A stretch of 43,498 nucleotides of DNA from Bacteroidales bacterium (lineage in GTDB: Bacteria; Bacteroidota; Bacteroidia; Bacteroidales; WCHB1-69), in the NCBI GenBank assembly GCA_017962845.1, contig JAGCUN010000051.1:1-43498 (forward strand). Reading direction: 5' to 3'. Shown piece by piece: positions 8,616-17,169 of this stretch. Positions within the stretch are counted from its first letter, which is position 1; each line of letters opens with the position of its first letter. A program made the translations under genes and the position numbers. Under the pieces are notes generated by a model. That model was not told the origin of the DNA. It saw only the letters and a program-made list of their open reading frames with translations, and ran no database searches.

Positions 8616-9038
8616 TTATTTTTGGGTTCGTTGTTTCGATTCGCGCGGCCAGGTCATGGTCATGCCCAATAGCGAGAAACCCACATAGCCGCGTACCTTG
8701 ATGTCGCTGCCGTCCAGCTTGATATAACTTTTGTAGGTCTTGCCATTGCCGGGATGGTGAATCGTGCCGTTCTGCCACTCCTCCTCTTTGGCATTGTAGG
8801 TGAATCCGCTGAGGAACTTGTAGTTGAGGTACTTTTTCTTGGCGGGATTCTCCACCCAGCACACAATGCCTTCGTAAGTGCCGTCTTTGGCCTTGTAAAT
8901 TTTCACCTGACTGCCCTCCTTGGAGAAGGGGTCTTTGGCGTAATAATAGCCGCAGATGGCATCGGCCTTGCTCTGAGCGCTCAAACCGAACGAGCCAACC
9001 ATCAACAGTGCGAAGAGAATGACAGCGATTCTTTTCAT
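8616..9038 (-). CDS. Secreted DUF2147 family protein (paralogue)
   Basis: 140 residues with a signal peptide (MKRIAVILFALLMVGSFGLSAQ). The mature part follows the DUF2147 pattern: ICGYYYAKD, VKIYKAKDGTYEGIVCWVENP, then GTIHHPGNGKTYKSYIKL and VRGYVGFSLLGMTMTWPRE. It is clearly related to 6779-7243 but diverged. It starts 11 bases after the argF stop and so is probably cotranscribed with argF. It ends in a strong terminator. The molecular function is unknown. Confidence 0.88.
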   Translation of the reverse strand: MKRIAVILFALLMVGSFGLSAQSKADAICGYYYAKDPFSKEGSQVKIYKAKDGTYEGIVCWVENPAKKKYLNYKFLSGFTYNAKEEEWQNGTIHHPGNGKTYKSYIKLDGSDIKVRGYVGFSLLGMTMTWPRESKQRTQK

Positions 9039-9049
9039 ATTAATAATAA

Positions 9050-10051
9050 TTAGTCACCCAAAGTAGCCACCATCACAGCCTTGATGGTATGCATACGGTT
9101 CTCAGCCTCGTCGAAAACGATGGAAGCCTCTGACTCGAAAACATCCTCGGTGACTTCGATGCCGTCCAGACCGAACTGTTTGTGAACGTCGCGGCCCACC
9201 TGGGTTTCGAGGTTGTGGTATGCGGGCAGACAGTGCATGAATTTGCATTTCGGGTTGCCGGTGAGGGCCATCGTCTCTTTGTTCACCTGATAAGGTTTCA
9301 GCATATCGATACGCTCTTTCCACACTTCGGCGGGCTCGCCCATCGATGCCCAAACGTCGGTATAGAGGAAGTCGCAGCCTTTCACACCCTTCTTCACATC
9401 GTCGGTGACGGTGATCTTAGCACCGGTCTCTTTGGCGATTTTCTTGCAGGTGTCGATGAGTTCCTTGCTGGGCTGGAGTTTCTTGGGAGCCACGATGCGC
9501 ACATCCATACCCATCTTGGCGCCGCCAACCATCAGGGAGTTACCCATGTTGAAGCGGGCATCGCCGAGGTAAGCGTAGGTCACCTGGTTGAGGGGCTTGT
9601 CAACATGCTCGCTCATGGTGAGGAAGTCGGCGAGGATCTGGGTAGGATGGAACTCGTTGGTGAGGCCGTTCCAAACGGGCACGCCAGCATGGCGGGCCAA
9701 CTCCTCAACGGTATCCTGCTTGAAACCACGGTATTCGATACCATCGAACATGCGACCGAGCACGCGGGCGGTGTCAGCCATCGACTCCTTCACACCGATC
9801 TGTGAGCCGCTGGGGCCGAGGTAAGTCACGTGTGCGCCCTGGTCGTAGGCAGCTACTTCAAAAGCGCAACGGGTACGGGTGGAGGTCTTCTCGAAAATCA
9901 GGGCGATGTTCTTGCCCTTCATGGTGGGCTGCTCGGTACCGGCATATTTGGCGCGTTTCAGGTCGCGGGCCAGATCCAGCAGGTATTGAATCTCTTTCGG
10001 GGTGAAATCTAACAATTTCAAAAAGCTTCTGTTTCTAAGGTTGAATGCCAT
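9050..10051 (-). CDS. argF: Ornithine carbamoyltransferase (ArcB/ArgF type)
   Basis: 333 residues. It converts ornithine and carbamoyl phosphate to citrulline, or the reverse in arginine fermentation. The carbamoyl-phosphate motif STRTR (57-61), HPTQ, the ornithine-loop motif DVWASMGE and the catalytic HCLPAYH are all present. The presence of the SMG loop argues against the N-succinyl- or N-acetylornithine transcarbamylases. The sequence is very like catabolic ArcB of Pseudomonas ([37 protein letters not shown]), as I recall that protein. Many Bacteroidales use the succinylornithine enzyme instead. No arcA or arcC is nearby, so the direction in the cell is open. A promoter box lies at 10119-10126. 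Confidence 0.93.
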   Translation of the reverse strand: MAFNLRNRSFLKLLDFTPKEIQYLLDLARDLKRAKYAGTEQPTMKGKNIALIFEKTSTRTRCAFEVAAYDQGAHVTYLGPSGSQIGVKESMADTARVLGRMFDGIEYRGFKQDTVEELARHAGVPVWNGLTNEFHPTQILADFLTMSEHVDKPLNQVTYAYLGDARFNMGNSLMVGGAKMGMDVRIVAPKKLQPSKELIDTCKKIAKETGAKITVTDDVKKGVKGCDFLYTDVWASMGEPAEVWKERIDMLKPYQVNKETMALTGNPKCKFMHCLPAYHNLETQVGRDVHKQFGLDGIEVTEDVFESEASIVFDEAENRMHTIKAVMVATLGD

Positions 10052-10118
10052 AATGATTTGATTTTTAATGATTTATAATAATAAATAATAATCTATTCAT
10101 CGCTCAAACAAGCGGTGG

Positions 10119-10126
10119 CAAAAATA
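10119..10126 (-). promoter_or_regulatory. -7 box of argF
   Basis: The minus strand reads TATTTTTG at 10126-10119, about 68 bases before the argF ATG and just after the upp stop codon. This makes argF a unit separate from upp. Confidence 0.6.
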
Positions 10127-10145
10127 CGATTTTTTTTCTACAAAT

Positions 10146-10814
10146 CTACACTATCGAATCGCTCTTGCAACCGAAAGCGAGGTCGCCGGCATCGCCGAGA
10201 CCTGGTACGATGTACGACTGTGCCGTCAGCTCGTCGTCAACGGCACCTAGCCATATCGTGCAGTCAGTGTCGGGCAGGTTCTCCTGCAAATATTTCACCC
10301 CGTCGGTGCTGGCAATGACTGACACAATATGAATATATTTAGGCTTCCCCTGTGCCATAATTTCGTTGTAGGTGCACACCATCGACTGTCCGCTGGCCAG
10401 CATCGGGTCGCAGATGATGAGGATGCGGTCGTCCATGTCGGGCGCCGACATATAGTCAATCTGGATGTCGAAGGTGCCGTCCATGTAGTGCTTGCGGAAG
10501 GCGGAGATGAAGGCGTTGTCGGCATGGTCGAAAATGTTGAGCATACCTTGATGCAACGGCAGACCAGCGCGCAGGATGGTGGCCAACACGGGCTGCTCGG
10601 CCATGAGCTTCATCGGCTTGATACCCAACGGGGTAGTTACCTCAACAGGCTTGTATTCAAATGTTTTGCTAATTTCATAGGCAAAAATTTCGCCCAATCG
10701 CTCCAAGTTGCGGCGGAAGCGCATCGAGTCTTTCTGAATGTTCACATCGCGCAACTCGGCAATGTACTGGTTGAGAACCGTGTTTTCGAGGCCTAAATTT
10801 CTGATTTGTTTCAT
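10146..10814 (-). CDS. upp: Uracil phosphoribosyltransferase
   Basis: 222 residues. It makes UMP from uracil and PRPP in pyrimidine salvage. The PRPP-binding loop is seen at about 132-145 (LIICDPMLASGQSM), with RAGLPLHQGM near 82-91 and the uracil-binding C-terminal YIVPGLGDAGDLAFG. The length is close to the family norm (about 208-220). It starts 12 bases after the FemAB/GNAT-like gene and probably shares its transcript. Confidence 0.95.
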   Translation of the reverse strand: MKQIRNLGLENTVLNQYIAELRDVNIQKDSMRFRRNLERLGEIFAYEISKTFEYKPVEVTTPLGIKPMKLMAEQPVLATILRAGLPLHQGMLNIFDHADNAFISAFRKHYMDGTFDIQIDYMSAPDMDDRILIICDPMLASGQSMVCTYNEIMAQGKPKYIHIVSVIASTDGVKYLQENLPDTDCTIWLGAVDDELTAQSYIVPGLGDAGDLAFGCKSDSIV

Positions 10815-10826
10815 GTTATATGGTTT

Positions 10827-11762
10827 TTATTTGATTTTTCTATAAAGATGAAGGAAAGGTTTGGCCCAACTGGTGCAGATAACAGAAAGGGCCGGGAAAG
10901 TATAGCGTTGACTGCCGAATCCCGCATAGAAGCGGGCCACGCTCTCGGTGCTTGATCCGTTGAAATCGAGAACGAGCTGCTGGTTGGCATGTCTCCGTAT
11001 GTATTCATCCATCAGGAAGAACATGGCCTTGCGGTCGGCGCGTTCCTCTTCACGTCCCGATGCCCAGAACCACACACGGCCATGGTCGCGCAGAAACACC
11101 GCACCTGCCAACAGAGTGCCGTCGCTGTCGCGCACACCCCACACGTCGGCAAGTCCTCGCTCTTTCGCTATTTCACACACTTTCAAGAAAATAGCATAGT
11201 CAACATCTTGCATGCGCACGCTTTTGCCACTGCCGCGCCGACTGCCACGGTACAACGCGATCACCTCCTCCGAAGTAATACTTTCATCAATGACAGGCTC
11301 GAAGGCGCGTGCGGCCTTGATGTTGCGCTTGTGGTTGCTGCCATACCCTTTGCAGATGGCCTCGTACGGCCGGTTCAGGTCGAGCCTGTACGACACTTTG
11401 AGGTGCCCCTCCGGTACAGCTGCCTCTCCGGGGACACTCTCGTTAAGATTCAAGTCGATAGAGACGAAAGATCTCGGCACTGCTTGTAAAAACTCCGTAA
11501 CAAGCTCACATGTGACCGGCCTTGCCGAAAAGATGCCGAGACGAGTGTAATAGAATGGGTTATACACATACTGCAGCCCGTGTTTTCGCCGCCAAGGGAG
11601 CGGCATCACGGCCATATAGTCATCTTCAATGAGCGCCGCCCATTCAGGATTCGCCACCGACAGGAAATCGAAACTGGCAAACAGCGTGGCCGCCGGCGAT
11701 GCCTCCACACAGGAATCCCATCGCGCACGGTCAATTTCATCATGTCGGCAAAAACGAATCAT
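10827..11762 (-). CDS. GNAT/FemAB-like acyltransferase
   Basis: 311 residues. The fold suggested by the sequence is a double GNAT domain as in FemAB/Acetyltransf_6 (BioF2-like) proteins: VSYRLDLNRPYEAICKGYGSN followed by HKRNIKAARAF, then ALYRGSRRGSG, LADVWGVRDSDGTLLAGAVFL and LDFNGSSTESVARFYAGFGSQ. These features recur in enzymes that transfer aminoacyl or acyl groups, for example in peptidoglycan bridge or envelope modification. The true substrate cannot be read from the sequence. There is no signal peptide, so it is cytoplasmic. It is the first gene of a probable two-gene unit with upp, from a TAATTTTG box at 11826-11833. Confidence 0.7.
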   Translation of the reverse strand: MIRFCRHDEIDRARWDSCVEASPAATLFASFDFLSVANPEWAALIEDDYMAVMPLPWRRKHGLQYVYNPFYYTRLGIFSARPVTCELVTEFLQAVPRSFVSIDLNLNESVPGEAAVPEGHLKVSYRLDLNRPYEAICKGYGSNHKRNIKAARAFEPVIDESITSEEVIALYRGSRRGSGKSVRMQDVDYAIFLKVCEIAKERGLADVWGVRDSDGTLLAGAVFLRDHGRVWFWASGREEERADRKAMFFLMDEYIRRHANQQLVLDFNGSSTESVARFYAGFGSQRYTFPALSVICTSWAKPFLHLYRKIK

Positions 11763-11825
11763 TTTGTTCTCAATTTGTTTGGGCGCAGCATGATATCAGC
11801 CGTAAAATTCACCAATACTGCGAGG

Positions 11826-11833
11826 CAAAATTA
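11826..11833 (-). promoter_or_regulatory. -7 box of the FemAB/GNAT-like gene
   Basis: The minus strand reads TAATTTTG at 11833-11826, fitting TAnnTTTG, 64 bases before the ATG at 11762. It is divergent from the rpsT promoter. Confidence 0.5.
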
Positions 11834-11915
11834 CGCCTTTTTCCTTGATTTTTGAGGCTTTCCATATTTTTTTTCAATTTTTTTTCAAAGTGTATATAGA
11901 AATCAAAAAAAGTTG

Positions 11916-11923
11916 TATTTTTG
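11916..11923 (+). promoter_or_regulatory. -7 box of rpsT
   Basis: TATTTTTG at 11916-11923, 58 bases before the rpsT ATG, in an AT-rich region. The leader is short and A-rich before the start. Confidence 0.6.
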
Positions 11924-11980
11924 CAGTCCAAAATTTTGAGGTAATACAAGTAAGAAAAATCAGAGAAAAATAAAGAAGAA

Positions 11981-12232
11981 ATGGCAAATCACAAGTCATC
12001 ATTAAAGAGAATCAGATCCAACAATAGCAAGAGACTGGCTAATCGTTATTATGCAAAAACTATGCGTAATGCGCTGAGAGACATTAAGATGATCACCGTT
12101 AAGGCTGAAGCTGAGCAGCAGCTCCCGAAGGTGGTTTCTTTGATTGACAAATTAGCAAAGAAGGGTATTATCCATAAAAACAAAGCAGCTAACCTCAAAT
12201 CAGGTTTGATGAAAAAAATCAACAACCTGTAG
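11981..12232 (+). CDS. rpsT: 30S ribosomal protein S20
   Basis: 83 residues, close to E. coli S20 (87). The basic N-terminus [22 protein letters not shown] and the C-terminal [19 protein letters not shown] are the family signatures. S20 binds 16S rRNA helices 9 and 44 as a primary binder. The gene is monocistronic, with its own promoter and terminator, as is usual for rpsT. A purine-rich stretch (AAAGAAGAA) precedes the start. Confidence 0.96.
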   Translation: MANHKSSLKRIRSNNSKRLANRYYAKTMRNALRDIKMITVKAEAEQQLPKVVSLIDKLAKKGIIHKNKAANLKSGLMKKINNL

Positions 12233-12255
12233 TTTTGTTTTCATAATGACGTTGG

Positions 12256-12290
12256 AAACCCTGCTTCTCCCCGAGGCAGGGTTTCTTGTT
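12256..12290 (+). terminator. Intrinsic terminator of rpsT
   Basis: A 9-bp stem AAACCCTGC (12256-12264) pairs with GCAGGGTTT (12276-12284) across an 11-base loop. The T tract after it is weak (CTTGTT), so termination may be partial. Confidence 0.7.
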
Positions 12291-12307
12291 ATGGTTGAAT
12301 AATATTT

Positions 12308-12399
12308 GTAGAGGCGTAATGCAAAAAATGTAGAGACGCGATGTGGAATGGTAGAGACGCGATGCATCACGTCTCTACCTCTTTTTGCGTTGTCATTCC
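12308..12399. repeat. Palindromic GTAGAGACG repeat element
   Basis: The core GTAGAGACGCGATG appears three times in direct orientation: degenerate at 12308-12321, then at 12330-12343 and 12351-12364. The last copy is joined to an inverted copy (12365-12378) to give a 28-bp near-perfect palindrome at 12351-12378. Flanking arms GGAATG (12345-12350) and CATTCC (12394-12399) extend the symmetry; the latter reaches into the rodA stop codon. It lies between the convergent rpsT and rodA and could fold as a hairpin in either transcript. Similar motifs recur in other bacterial genomes, as I recall. Confidence 0.9.
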
Positions 12400-13646
12400 G
12401 CATTAATTCTGATAAAAATAAACAGCAGCAGCGTGAATCCCCACAGCGAGGAGCCGCCATAGCTGATGAACGGCAGCGGGATGCCGATGACCGGAATCAG
12501 CCCGATGGTCATGCCGATGTTGATGACCAGATGGAAGAACAACACCGAGGCCACCCCGTAGCCATATACCCTCACAAAGGTGCTCTTGTGCCGCTCTGCC
12601 AGCTGTATGATGCGGATGATCAGGGTAAGGAAGAGGGCGAAAATGGCGATACTGCCGATGAAACCCCACTCCTCGCCGATGCCACAGAAGATGAAGTCGG
12701 TGCTCTGCTCCGGCACAAAGTTGAGCTTGGTCTGCGTGCCATTGAGGTAACCTTTCCCGGAAAAGCCACCCGAACCGATGGCAATCTTCGACTGGTTCAG
12801 GTTGAAGTCGGCACCCTTCGGGTCAATGCTCTTCCCAAAGATGGTGTCGATACGCTGCCTCTGATGAGGCTGTAACACGTTGGTGTAGGCCACATTAACA
12901 GCGAATACCAGCACAACAAAACCGGCGAAGATGCCAACATTTCGGAACAGTTTTTTCTTGTTCCCCTTCACAAAGAAACAGGAAATGCAGAGCACTACCA
13001 GCAGAAACGCGATAGTATAGAGCTCGTTCCACATCAGCGTGAGCACGAAGGTCAGCACAATGAGAACGCCCATCAGCATCAGCCACGAGTTGAACCCCTC
13101 ACGGTAGAACATGATGATGAAGGCGAAAAATACCAGCGCGGAACCGGTGTCTTTCTGTAAAATGGCAATGCCAGCGGGCACCAGTATGAAGACGAAAGCG
13201 ATCAGAAAGATATGCCGCCGCTCGTTGTCGGTTTTTCCTTCATTAAAAAACTTGGCTAACGCCAAGGCAGTAGCAAACTTCGCAAACTCAATGGGCTGTA
13301 TGCTGAACGCCCCAATCTTGATCCATGCCTTCGCCCCGTTGATATCGGTTCCGAGAAACAGCACCGACAATATCAACAACATGAATATCAGGTAGATAAT
13401 ATAGGCATGGTTGTAGAAAAATTTGCCGTCAACTATCAGGATAGAAATAGCGAAAACGGCCGATATGATGATCCATATTAGCTGTCGTCCGTAATTCTGG
13501 TCGAGGTTGAAAAGGGTAAACTCGGCCTGCGGATCGTATGAGGAAGAGTAGATGGTAAGCCACCCCACGATGACCAACGCCACGTAGATGATGATGAGGT
13601 AAGGGTCAATGCCCTTTGATGTAACGGATTGATTATCAGTTAGCAT
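12393..13646 (-). CDS. rodA: Rod shape-determining glycosyltransferase RodA
   Basis: 417 residues, SEDS family with about ten membrane segments. RodA polymerises lipid II glycan strands during side-wall growth with the transpeptidase PBP2. Signatures: LTIYSSS near the N-terminus, GAKAWI...IQPIEFAKFA, AILQKDTGSALVF, the large loop GYLNGTQTKLNFVPEQSTDFIF and GIPLPFISYGGSS near the end. The start overlaps the 3' end of mrdA by 11 bases, which suggests translational coupling. The stop lies inside the palindromic repeat element that probably ends the transcript. Confidence 0.95.
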   Translation of the reverse strand: MLTDNQSVTSKGIDPYLIIIYVALVIVGWLTIYSSSYDPQAEFTLFNLDQNYGRQLIWIIISAVFAISILIVDGKFFYNHAYIIYLIFMLLILSVLFLGTDINGAKAWIKIGAFSIQPIEFAKFATALALAKFFNEGKTDNERRHIFLIAFVFILVPAGIAILQKDTGSALVFFAFIIMFYREGFNSWLMLMGVLIVLTFVLTLMWNELYTIAFLLVVLCISCFFVKGNKKKLFRNVGIFAGFVVLVFAVNVAYTNVLQPHQRQRIDTIFGKSIDPKGADFNLNQSKIAIGSGGFSGKGYLNGTQTKLNFVPEQSTDFIFCGIGEEWGFIGSIAIFALFLTLIIRIIQLAERHKSTFVRVYGYGVASVLFFHLVINIGMTIGLIPVIGIPLPFISYGGSSLWGFTLLLFIFIRINAE

Positions 13647-15465
13647 GTCGGGCTTTTGCGTAGGTGATATAATGGTTAAGTACGGCCTCTTCTTTTTCGG
13701 TCTGTTTCACTTCACGGAAGAGGTACATCTCGGTCATCAGGCTGGCGATGCGGGCTGCTAGCACACCACCCCATCCGCCGTTCTCCACCAGCACGAAGAT
13801 GGCGATCTTGGGCTGGTCCACTGGCGCGAAACAGGCGAAAACCGAGTGGTCGGCCCCGTGAGGGTTCTGCGCCGTTCCGGTCTTACCGGCCATCTCCACC
13901 CCTTCCACCTGCGCCAAACGACCAGTACCGCTGCTGATAACCAGCTTCATACCATCAATGATGGGGTCGAAGTAGGGACGGTCGATGCCGCTTTCCATCC
14001 GCTCCGAGTAGCGCATGTTGGGGTTGTTCTTCGAACCGATGGCCTTCACCACATGAGGCTTGTAGTAAAACCCACGGTTGGCGATGATGGCCACAAGGTT
14101 GGCCATCTGCAGCGGGGTGCTACCCACCTCGCCCTGTCCGATAGCCATGGAAATCACGGAGTTACCGTTCCAGTGACCGTTGTACCGTTTGTCGAAATAC
14201 TCCACACTCGGAATGATGCCTTTCGACTCGTAAGGCAGGTCGGTGTTGAATTTCTGGCCGAAGCCCAACTTGTTGATGTGGTCTTTCCAAGTCTGGTAGC
14301 CCTCCTGTATGGAGTGGAATTTGTTGTTGCTGATGGTGTTGTAGAAGGCGCGGCAGAAATAGGCGTTGCAAGAGCAGCGCACCGCATCCACGAGGTCGGA
14401 GCCGGCATGGCTGTGGCATTTCAGCCGGTGACCTCCGTACGAGTAGCCTCCACCGCAGCTGTAGTAGGTGTACCGGTTGATGACGCCCTCCTGCTGCGCT
14501 ATCAGTCCGTTGGCGAGCTTGAAGGTGGAGCCGGGCGGGTAGCAGGCCTTCAGGGCACGGTTGAACAGCGGGGTGTTGTCAAGGTCCTGATTGAGAGCCG
14601 CATAGTTCTTGCCGCGGTCCTTGCCCACCAGCAGGTTGGGGTCGTAGGAGGGCATAGAGACGATGCAGAGTATCTCGCCCGTTGCCGGTTCGATGGCCAC
14701 GATACTGCCCTTCTTGCCTTGCAGCAGCTTTTCGCCGTACTCCTGCAGCTTGAGGTCAAGGGTGCTCCACAGGTTCTGGCCGGCCACCGCCGCGACATCG
14801 GCTTTACCATCTTTGTACGGTCCCTGCTCGCGGTTGTTCACATCCACCAGCACCATCCGCTTCCCCTTCTTGCCGCGCAGCTCTTCCTCATACGACTTCT
14901 CAATGCCGCTGATGCCGATGTAATCGCCCAGCTGGTAGTAGTTGTCGGAGGTGAGCTGCTGGTCGGTCACCTCACCGATGTAGCCGAGAATGTGCGCCGC
15001 GATGGGCACGGGATAGGAACGTAAGATTCTGTTCTGCACAAAGAAACCAGGGAACTTGTGCATCTTCTCCTGCAGCACGCCGTAGTCCTCCTTCTTCATC
15101 TGCTGTTTGATGATGGAGGGCAGCAGCGGCGAGTAGGTGCGCGCCTTCTCCAACTTCTGGCACAGCTCCTCCTTGGTGATGTCGATCGACTGGCACAGGT
15201 CCATCGTGTCGAACGGCTTCACGTTCTTGGGGATGACCATCAGGTCGTAGGCAGCCTCGTTATACACCAGCAGCGAATCGTTACGGTCATAGATGAGCCC
15301 GCGCGGCGGGGTGATGGTGACCTCGCGTATAGCGTTGCGCTCGGCAGCCTCCTTATAACGGTTGTCCACCACCTGCAGGCTGAACAGCTTCAGCACGCAC
15401 GCGAGCGCGATGAGCAGCATACTGCCGATGATGATGATTTTGCGTTGTTGTGAAAGCGGGTTCAT
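13636..15465 (-). CDS. mrdA: Penicillin-binding protein 2
   Basis: 609 residues. An N-terminal membrane anchor at about 10-30 is followed by the dimerisation domain (REVTITPPRGLIYDRN) and the transpeptidase domain with all three catalytic motifs: Ser313-Thr-Phe-Lys316, Ser365-Cys-Asn367 and Lys528-Thr-Gly-Thr531. It cross-links peptidoglycan of the lateral wall and works with RodA, encoded immediately downstream. mreB, mreC and mreD, which often precede this pair, are not in the window. A prenyl synthase gene lies upstream instead, six bases away. Confidence 0.95.
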   Translation of the reverse strand: MNPLSQQRKIIIIGSMLLIALACVLKLFSLQVVDNRYKEAAERNAIREVTITPPRGLIYDRNDSLLVYNEAAYDLMVIPKNVKPFDTMDLCQSIDITKEELCQKLEKARTYSPLLPSIIKQQMKKEDYGVLQEKMHKFPGFFVQNRILRSYPVPIAAHILGYIGEVTDQQLTSDNYYQLGDYIGISGIEKSYEEELRGKKGKRMVLVDVNNREQGPYKDGKADVAAVAGQNLWSTLDLKLQEYGEKLLQGKKGSIVAIEPATGEILCIVSMPSYDPNLLVGKDRGKNYAALNQDLDNTPLFNRALKACYPPGSTFKLANGLIAQQEGVINRYTYYSCGGGYSYGGHRLKCHSHAGSDLVDAVRCSCNAYFCRAFYNTISNNKFHSIQEGYQTWKDHINKLGFGQKFNTDLPYESKGIIPSVEYFDKRYNGHWNGNSVISMAIGQGEVGSTPLQMANLVAIIANRGFYYKPHVVKAIGSKNNPNMRYSERMESGIDRPYFDPIIDGMKLVISSGTGRLAQVEGVEMAGKTGTAQNPHGADHSVFACFAPVDQPKIAIFVLVENGGWGGVLAARIASLMTEMYLFREVKQTEKEEAVLNHYITYAKARHAN

Positions 15466-15471
15466 GACGTT

Positions 15472-16434
15472 TTATTTGTTGCGTTGTCTCAGCTCGCGAA
15501 CGAGGTCGCGGAAAGGCTCTTTTCTCTTATCATCTTCTATATCAATCTTTTCGAGATTTTCAAGCGCCTTTTCAAGAAAAATCGCTATCTGTTGTTCGGT
15601 CTTGTGAGGGATGCCCGTCTGGTTGTAAATGGCTTTCACTGCCTCAAATTTCTCCCAATCGTCGAAGTCGGTGGAGGAGAAATAATGCAGCAGGCGCTCT
15701 TTCTGTTGGGCATCAGCATCTTGTAAAGCACTGAGATACAAATAGGTTTTCTTGTTCTCGCGAATGTCGCCTCCGATTTTCTTTCCAAAGACAGTCCCAT
15801 CGCCATACACGTCAAGCAGGTCATCCTTGAGCTGGAAGGCCAGACCGAGTTGGATGCCGTATTCATATATAAGTTGCTGGTTCTCAGTGGTTGCATCCGC
15901 CACAATGGCGCCGGCTTTGAGGCATCCGGCCAACAGAACTGCGGTCTTGTAGCGAATCATGTTGATGTAATCATTGAGAGTCACCTGGTCGGTGGTTTCA
16001 AAGTCGAGGTCTTTCTGCTGACCTTCGCATATCTCCACGGAGGTCTGTGCCAGCAGTTTCGACAGGGCGAGGGCGGTTTGTGGCGGTGCAGGAGTTTCGA
16101 GGATGGTTTGGAGGGCGAGGGTGGCGAGGGCATCGCCCGACAGGATGGCGATATTGCCGTTCCACTTGCGATATACGGTCGGCTGTCCGCGACGGATGGG
16201 AGCATCGTCCATGATGTCGTCGTGGATGAGGGTGAAGTTGTGCAACATCTCGAAAGCTGCCGCAGGATAGAGCGCGAGTTCAGTCTTTCCGCCGAACAGT
16301 TCGGCCGACATCAGCACCAATCTTGGGCGAAGTCGTTTCCCACCTTGCGACAAGGTGTAGTAGATGGGTTCGTACAGGTTTTTGGGTTCTTTGTCTAATG
16401 TGATGCTTTTGAAGAAATCGGTAAGTTGATCCAT
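15472..16434 (-). CDS. Polyprenyl synthetase family protein
   Basis: 320 residues. It is an all-helical trans-isoprenyl diphosphate synthase. The first Asp-rich motif is D72-D-I-M-D76 and the second D204-D-L-L-D208; GGKRLRPRLV and the basic QKDLDFE also fit. The first motif is the short DDxxD form, without the two-residue insertion of typical bacterial farnesyl diphosphate synthases, and Phe67 sits five residues ahead of it. This points to a C15-C20 short-chain product, but chain length is not certain. It lies between a lipoprotein gene and mrdA-rodA in one operon, which fits a supply of prenyl precursors for wall carriers, although essential genes often cluster this way without functional meaning. 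Confidence 0.93.
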   Translation of the reverse strand: MDQLTDFFKSITLDKEPKNLYEPIYYTLSQGGKRLRPRLVLMSAELFGGKTELALYPAAAFEMLHNFTLIHDDIMDDAPIRRGQPTVYRKWNGNIAILSGDALATLALQTILETPAPPQTALALSKLLAQTSVEICEGQQKDLDFETTDQVTLNDYINMIRYKTAVLLAGCLKAGAIVADATTENQQLIYEYGIQLGLAFQLKDDLLDVYGDGTVFGKKIGGDIRENKKTYLYLSALQDADAQQKERLLHYFSSTDFDDWEKFEAVKAIYNQTGIPHKTEQQIAIFLEKALENLEKIDIEDDKRKEPFRDLVRELRQRNK

Positions 16435-16460
16435 GTAGTTGTATTTGTGAAGGTTATGGT

Positions 16461-17129
16461 TTAGTATTCGATGTAAAACTTGTCAGCGGAGCGAATGTCT
16501 TGCACGGGCAGAAGTTCCTCTTCGTGGCAATTTCGAAGCGTGTCGTAGTGTACTTGCTCGAAATTGCGCTTGTGATAGTTGGTTACTTCGTTTACATAGA
16601 AACTATTGGTTATCAGGTGTTTTTGCTCATTCTGCCCCAATGAATAGGTGAGACGTACGCCAAATTGCAGCGGTGAAGTTTCACGGGTAAAAAAGGTGGT
16701 ATGAATCAGCTCACGCGAGGGACAGAGTTCCACATCGCAGAATTCGAGGATGTGACTTTCAATGTCGGGACAGCTGAAGTGGCGGTAGGTGTGCGGAGGT
16801 ATTGAGACCACTTTGCCTGAAAAGGAGAGGGTCCCGTCTGTGATGGGCAGTTGCAAAAAGTCGGAAGCGTGTCCATTCCTCACCAAGAAGCACTCGTCAA
16901 GGTAGAGGTGCATGGTTTGGTCAGAGGTGTTTTGGAGTGTAAATGACAGAGAGCCATGGTTTTGCCAAAAGTCGTACGATACAACGCAGTGACTGCCGTC
17001 ATAGCGCATCTCATGACGATTGGTGCGGAAATCCTCTTCGCCCTCCAGATGATAGACCTGGTAGTACGATGCACAGGCGGTCAACAATAAGGGTACAGTC
17101 AGGATAACTGCGTAAAGTAATCGTTTCAT
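16461..17129 (-). CDS. Putative lipoprotein, first gene of the mrdA-rodA operon
   Basis: 222 residues, family not recognised. The start at 17129 gives a signal sequence with a lipobox (MKRLLYAVILTVPLLLTAC, Cys19) and lies 32 bases after a TATTTTTG box. The upstream extension of the frame to 17363 runs across that promoter and AT-rich DNA and is rejected. The mature part is mainly beta-like (YDFWQNHGSLSFTLQN, MHLYLDECFLVRNG), with alternating polar and hydrophobic residues. It is 26 bases ahead of the prenyl synthase gene and probably heads the operon. Function unknown; an envelope role is inferred from lipidation and neighbours. Confidence 0.72.
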   Translation of the reverse strand: MKRLLYAVILTVPLLLTACASYYQVYHLEGEEDFRTNRHEMRYDGSHCVVSYDFWQNHGSLSFTLQNTSDQTMHLYLDECFLVRNGHASDFLQLPITDGTLSFSGKVVSIPPHTYRHFSCPDIESHILEFCDVELCPSRELIHTTFFTRETSPLQFGVRLTYSLGQNEQKHLITNSFYVNEVTNYHKRNFEQVHYDTLRNCHEEELLPVQDIRSADKFYIEY

Positions 17130-17161
17130 TTTGAGGGATTTTTCTATTTGAAATTCGTTGG

Positions 17162-17169
17162 CAAAAATA
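17162..17169 (-). promoter_or_regulatory. -7 box of the lipoprotein-mrdA-rodA operon
   Basis: The minus strand reads TATTTTTG at 17169-17162, 32 bases before the ATG at 17129. The 333-base gap 17130-17462 is AT-rich and holds this box and the one at 17407; nothing else is evident in it. Confidence 0.6.

Noticed and set aside
13846..15024. 392-codon open frame on the plus strand
   Set aside because: It lies wholly antisense to mrdA, whose three catalytic motifs are intact. The frame is a by-product of GC-rich codon use and shows no domain.
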